DNA of 64,000 nt from Nitrospira sp. (GTDB taxonomy: Bacteria > Nitrospirota > Nitrospiria > Nitrospirales > Nitrospiraceae). How positions within the stretch are numbered: position 1 is the stretch's first letter; each line of letters starts with the position of its first letter. Below are positions 61,360-64,000 of this stretch, in pieces. Both the position numbers and the translations under genes were made by a program. The notes below the pieces were generated by a model, which made no database searches, was not told where the DNA came from, and saw only the letters and a list, made by a program, of their open reading frames with translations. Location of the stretch: positions 27,881 through 91,880 of the forward strand of contig JAUYAO010000052.1 in NCBI GenBank assembly GCA_030692565.1. Reading direction: 5' to 3'.

Positions 61360-62394
61360 ATGAGCGCAACGATCACGACAGGCGACTATCTCTTCAATTG
61401 TCATGGCCTCGACCTCCGGTTTCGGACGTCCGTTCCCGCATTTGTCGAGCCGACACTCACCTTCCTCCGGCATTTCCAGACGGACGTGGCGCAGGGAGCG
61501 CCGGTGCTGACGATCCAGTTTGACGAGGTGGCCAGTCGAGCTGAGGTGCCGGTGACGATGTCAGCGGACTCGAAGGTGTTGTTTTCAGGGGAGCGGCCTT
61601 CCTTGGGGGATGCGGTGCGTGCGTTGTGGCAATGCGAGATCGTGCAGGACGGGAACCGGCTCATTGCCGACTTTCATGATCAGGGTGTGCTGGTGATCGA
61701 CGGCGTCCGGAATCTGGTGGAGGGCTACTTCATCAGGCCCGATGCGCTGCATCCCGATGTACGGACGAGCTTTCTCCATTTCGCGCTCGCTGAGCTGCTG
61801 AAGCGCAACGGCCTCTATACCGTGCATGCGACGGCGCTCGAGTATGAGGGGCAAGGCATCTTGATTCCTGGCTATAGCGGCCAGGGGAAAACCACGTCGT
61901 TTCTCTCGCTCCTGCGTTCGGGGTTCCGCTACCTGTCGGACGACTATCCCTTGCTGCGCGATCGGGGCACGCAGATGGAACTGCTGGCCTTTCCCATGAA
62001 GATCGATGTGACGGACCGGACGATCGAGTTTTTCCCTGAGTTGCGCAATGCGCCCCCCGGCCTGTTGAAACAAGGGGTTCAGAAGAAACACTTTCAGCCT
62101 GAAGACCTCTATGCCGAGTCCATCGGCCGCTCCTGCACGCCGGCCATGATCATGTTCCCGCACGTAGTTGATATGCCGCATAGTTGTCTGGAACCGCTGC
62201 CCAAGAGCCGCGCGCTAGAAGCCCTGATGCCGCAAGGCCTCCTGGTCTACGACCAAGCCGTGGCCCGCCGTGAGTTTCAGGCGTTGTCGAAGCTGGTTCA
62301 GCAGGTCGATTGCTATCGGCTCCACTTTGGCCGGGACATCCTTGATCTGCCCACGTTGATCCGTCCGCTGCTTGAAGCCCGATCTGCGGCGTAG
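61360..62394 (+). CDS. HPr-kinase-like protein 2
   Basis: A 344-residue paralogue of the 53851 protein, similar along its whole length (P-loop PGYSGQGKTTS, YLSDDYPLL, SKLVQQVDCYRLHFGRDILD). ATG 61360 follows GAGGGA and gives nearly the same length as copy 1. Two copies and two leader subtypes suggest each kinase serves one pair of precursors. Confidence 0.82.
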   Translation: MSATITTGDYLFNCHGLDLRFRTSVPAFVEPTLTFLRHFQTDVAQGAPVLTIQFDEVASRAEVPVTMSADSKVLFSGERPSLGDAVRALWQCEIVQDGNRLIADFHDQGVLVIDGVRNLVEGYFIRPDALHPDVRTSFLHFALAELLKRNGLYTVHATALEYEGQGILIPGYSGQGKTTSFLSLLRSGFRYLSDDYPLLRDRGTQMELLAFPMKIDVTDRTIEFFPELRNAPPGLLKQGVQKKHFQPEDLYAESIGRSCTPAMIMFPHVVDMPHSCLEPLPKSRALEALMPQGLLVYDQAVARREFQALSKLVQQVDCYRLHFGRDILDLPTLIRPLLEARSAA

Positions 62395-62462
62395 TCGGCC
62401 GGCGCGGGGGCTTAGCGGTAAGTCTGGGAATTGTGCTGCGCAAGAAAACTGTGGATACGCTC

Positions 62463-62513
62463 TCGTGACGCACCTGGTCATGAGGGACTCTAAAGAACGA
62501 AAGGGGGTGAAGA
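62463..62513 (+). pseudogene. Relic of the 3' end of a fourth PqqD gene
   Basis: The 50 bp before precursor 4 align base by base with the last 50 bp of PqqD 3 (CGTGACGCACCTG against CGTGACCCATCTG; GAGGGACT; GAAAGGGGGTGAAGAA), with a one-base shift that breaks the frame. Only the end carrying the peptide ribosome site survives. Confidence 0.75.
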
Positions 62514-62516
62514 AGC

Positions 62517-62645
62517 ATGGAACAACGGAAGAAGGAATCGTACTCAGAACCCGTGTTGGTCGCGCATGAATTGCTGCGCGATGTGACGGGGGTCAAGTAC
62601 AAGGAGCAGTGCCAGAAGGCGGCGGATGCCGCCTGCGCCGACTAG
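62517..62645 (+). CDS. RiPP precursor peptide 4
   Basis: A 42-residue peptide with a leader differing from precursor 3 at two positions (R4, V15) and a core VKYKEQCQKAADAACAD with two Cys eight residues apart. Its own PqqD gene is reduced to a relic, so it must share PqqD 3. Confidence 0.8.
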   Translation: MEQRKKESYSEPVLVAHELLRDVTGVKYKEQCQKAADAACAD

Positions 62646-62685
62646 TCTTGCCCTATGGTGCCATAGGCAGAAGACGCGCAGTGTG

Positions 62686-62723
62686 GATGGGTTGGCCGGT
62701 TGAATCAAGCCAGCCAACCCATC
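62686..62723 (+). terminator. Hairpin after precursor 4
   Basis: GATGGGTTGGC (62686-62696) pairs perfectly with GCCAACCCATC (62713-62723). No T run. A second small hairpin (CCTATGG/CCATAGG) lies at 62651-62668. Confidence 0.5.
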
Positions 62724-62829
62724 TCGACCGGGCGATGTGTGAGGGTGAAAAGGATGAGGGACGGACAGAGGAGCACCGTGGATCGATTCTGGCATCCCTC
62801 TGTCACAGGTGTGGAAGTCGGGGGCCATC

Positions 62830-63864
62830 ATGATTGAGACGTTCATCTGGTTTGTCGAACGGGTTGGGGAGTACCTTTTTGCGTCTTTCCTTTCTTGGTC
62901 GAGTTTTCAGGCAGCCGTCGGACAGATCCCTCGGGTCTTTATCAATCTCTCAAACGGATTGGCTTGGCCGTATCTGCTTTCCAGCCTGGCCCTCGCCTGG
63001 GCGATCTATGTATTGGCGAAACGAGCAGGCCGCTTGGCGGACGTGTCATTTCGAGAGTTTGCCTTTCCCGCTCGGTTGTATCGTCATCGGTCGACTCTGC
63101 TGGATTTCCGGTTCGCGGCCATCGATATCGTGCTGACGTTTCTGATCTATGTCCCCATCATGACAGGGATCGGGCTGCTGGGAGCAAAAGTGATCACATG
63201 GGTATTGGTCGGGCATCTGGGATGGGAGCCACCCAGTTCGCTTTCTCCGACTGCGATCGTCATTGCGGCCGCTGGTTTTCTCCTGCTGCACGACTTGATC
63301 AACTATTGTGCCCATGTGCTGTTCCATAAGGTGCCGGTGCTGTGGGCTTTTCATCGGGTACATCATTCGGTCGAGGTGCTGACCCCTGCGGCAGCGTATC
63401 GGATTCATCCCGTGGAGATCATCGGTTTCGCAATGTTGCAGGCCCCGGCAGTCGGGCTTTCCGCGGTCTTCTATGAGAACATTCTTGGTCGTGATCAGCA
63501 GATCACGATGGTTTTCGGTGTGAGTATCGTTGGTTTTGTGCTGGCTCTGTTGGGTACTCATTTGCGCCATTCGCATATCTGGTTCTCCTATGGTCCGGTG
63601 TTCAATCGGCTTTTCATGAGTCCATCGCACCATCAGATCCATCACAGCGTCGATCCTCGCCATTGGAATAAGAATTTCGGTGTCAAGCTGTCGATCTGGG
63701 ATGGCTTGTTCGGCACCCACTATCATCCTGGGCACCCTGAGGTTCTGCAGGTCGGGCTGCTCGATGCCGCGCCTCGTGAGTTTGAGACTGTTCGGAGCTT
63801 GTATGTGAGCCCGTTCGCAAGATCCGTTCACACTCTGACTCGCTTGCTCGAGAGGAGGGCCTAG
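62830..63864 (+). CDS. Fatty-acid-hydroxylase/sterol-desaturase-family membrane protein
   Basis: A 344-residue membrane protein with four to five hydrophobic segments and the His clusters of diiron hydroxylases: HDLINYCAHVLFHK, FHRVHHSVE, HLRHSHIW and HHQIHHSVD. These enzymes hydroxylate or desaturate lipids. ATG 62830 follows GGGGG; GTG 62809 is an alternative. Whether it belongs to the RiPP locus (for example a lipid modification) is unclear. Confidence 0.85.
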   Translation: MIETFIWFVERVGEYLFASFLSWSSFQAAVGQIPRVFINLSNGLAWPYLLSSLALAWAIYVLAKRAGRLADVSFREFAFPARLYRHRSTLLDFRFAAIDIVLTFLIYVPIMTGIGLLGAKVITWVLVGHLGWEPPSSLSPTAIVIAAAGFLLLHDLINYCAHVLFHKVPVLWAFHRVHHSVEVLTPAAAYRIHPVEIIGFAMLQAPAVGLSAVFYENILGRDQQITMVFGVSIVGFVLALLGTHLRHSHIWFSYGPVFNRLFMSPSHHQIHHSVDPRHWNKNFGVKLSIWDGLFGTHYHPGHPEVLQVGLLDAAPREFETVRSLYVSPFARSVHTLTRLLERRA

Positions 63865-63970
63865 GAGCCTGTCCGAGTAATGGCTGACCATGCGTGACAA
63901 GACGTAGATTCACGGCAGGACCAGCAGCGATTCGGTCCGCCGCCGAAGGGTGTGGCCGATACGTGTGCCA

Positions 63971-64000
63971 ATGAGTGGAATTGTGATCGGTTTGGGGGGA
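63971..64000 (+). CDS. Possible start of a gene running off the window
   Basis: ATG 63971 opens MSGIVIGLGG and reaches the right edge. Asparagine-synthetase-like proteins start M-C/S-G-I, and lasso cyclases belong to that family, so this could be one. Ten codons cannot settle it, and no good ribosome site is seen. Confidence 0.25.
   Translation, partial: MSGIVIGLGG

Overview
This is 64 kb of GC-rich chromosome that fits a nitrite-oxidising Nitrospira. The strongest marker is a periplasmic chlorite dismutase of the Nitrospira type (44012-44806, heme-ligand His186 and distal Arg199). It sits alongside cyanase, ferredoxin-type nitrite reductase, a FocA/NirC nitrite channel, AmtB/GlnK/GlnD/GlnA and a NarK-like carrier. 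The assignment rests on protein features only. No rRNA, tRNA or CRISPR was seen.

Layout. (1) 1-15.8 kb is a nitrogen block: a GAF-GAF-ANTAR regulator, a lipoprotein, nadE, an outer-membrane protein, amtB-glnK-glnD, glnA, nirC, cynS, a small winged-helix protein, nirA and a CBS protein. The leaders of nadE, the outer-membrane protein, nirC (two in tandem) and nirA carry paired hexaloop hairpins of the kind bound by ANTAR proteins. In four of the five the second hairpin overlaps a terminator. This looks like one antitermination regulon beside its likely regulator. (2) 15.8-27.3 kb is mixed accessory DNA (Fe-S regulator, globin, lipoproteins, oxidoreductases, double glycosyltransferase) with diverged intergenic repeats. 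(3) 27.3-31.2 kb is a scar: an IS3-family element nested in another, a gene cut by them, and a fic gene flanked by a degraded copy of the neighbouring gene's 3' end. (4) 31.2-40.1 kb holds two divergent GlnE-type adenylyltransferases, groES-groEL, an rpoH-like sigma factor and a NarK-like carrier. (5) 40.2-51.7 kb is riboflavin and purine synthesis (ribBA, ribH, nusB, purB, cld, purC, purS, purQ, purL, purF). A MntA/HepT toxin-antitoxin pair is inserted at the start of purL with duplication of the purL 5' end. Three long palindromes with a shared core lie between these genes.

(6) 52.5-64 kb is the most novel part, a ribosomal-peptide (RiPP) locus. It has four short precursor peptides with a lasso-type leader (Y-x2-P, Thr 12 residues after the Pro), three PqqD-like recognition proteins plus a relic of a fourth, two HPr-kinase-like proteins, a nucleotidyltransferase, a lasso B2-type protease, an ABC exporter, two adjacent ATP-grasp proteins (one with altered metal-site residues) and a membrane fatty-acid-hydroxylase-like protein. 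No asparagine-synthetase-like lasso cyclase lies inside the window. The last ten codons, starting at 63971, could be the beginning of one. The locus is therefore either a lasso cluster with extra ATP-grasp tailoring or a new ATP-grasp RiPP type using lasso-style leader handling.
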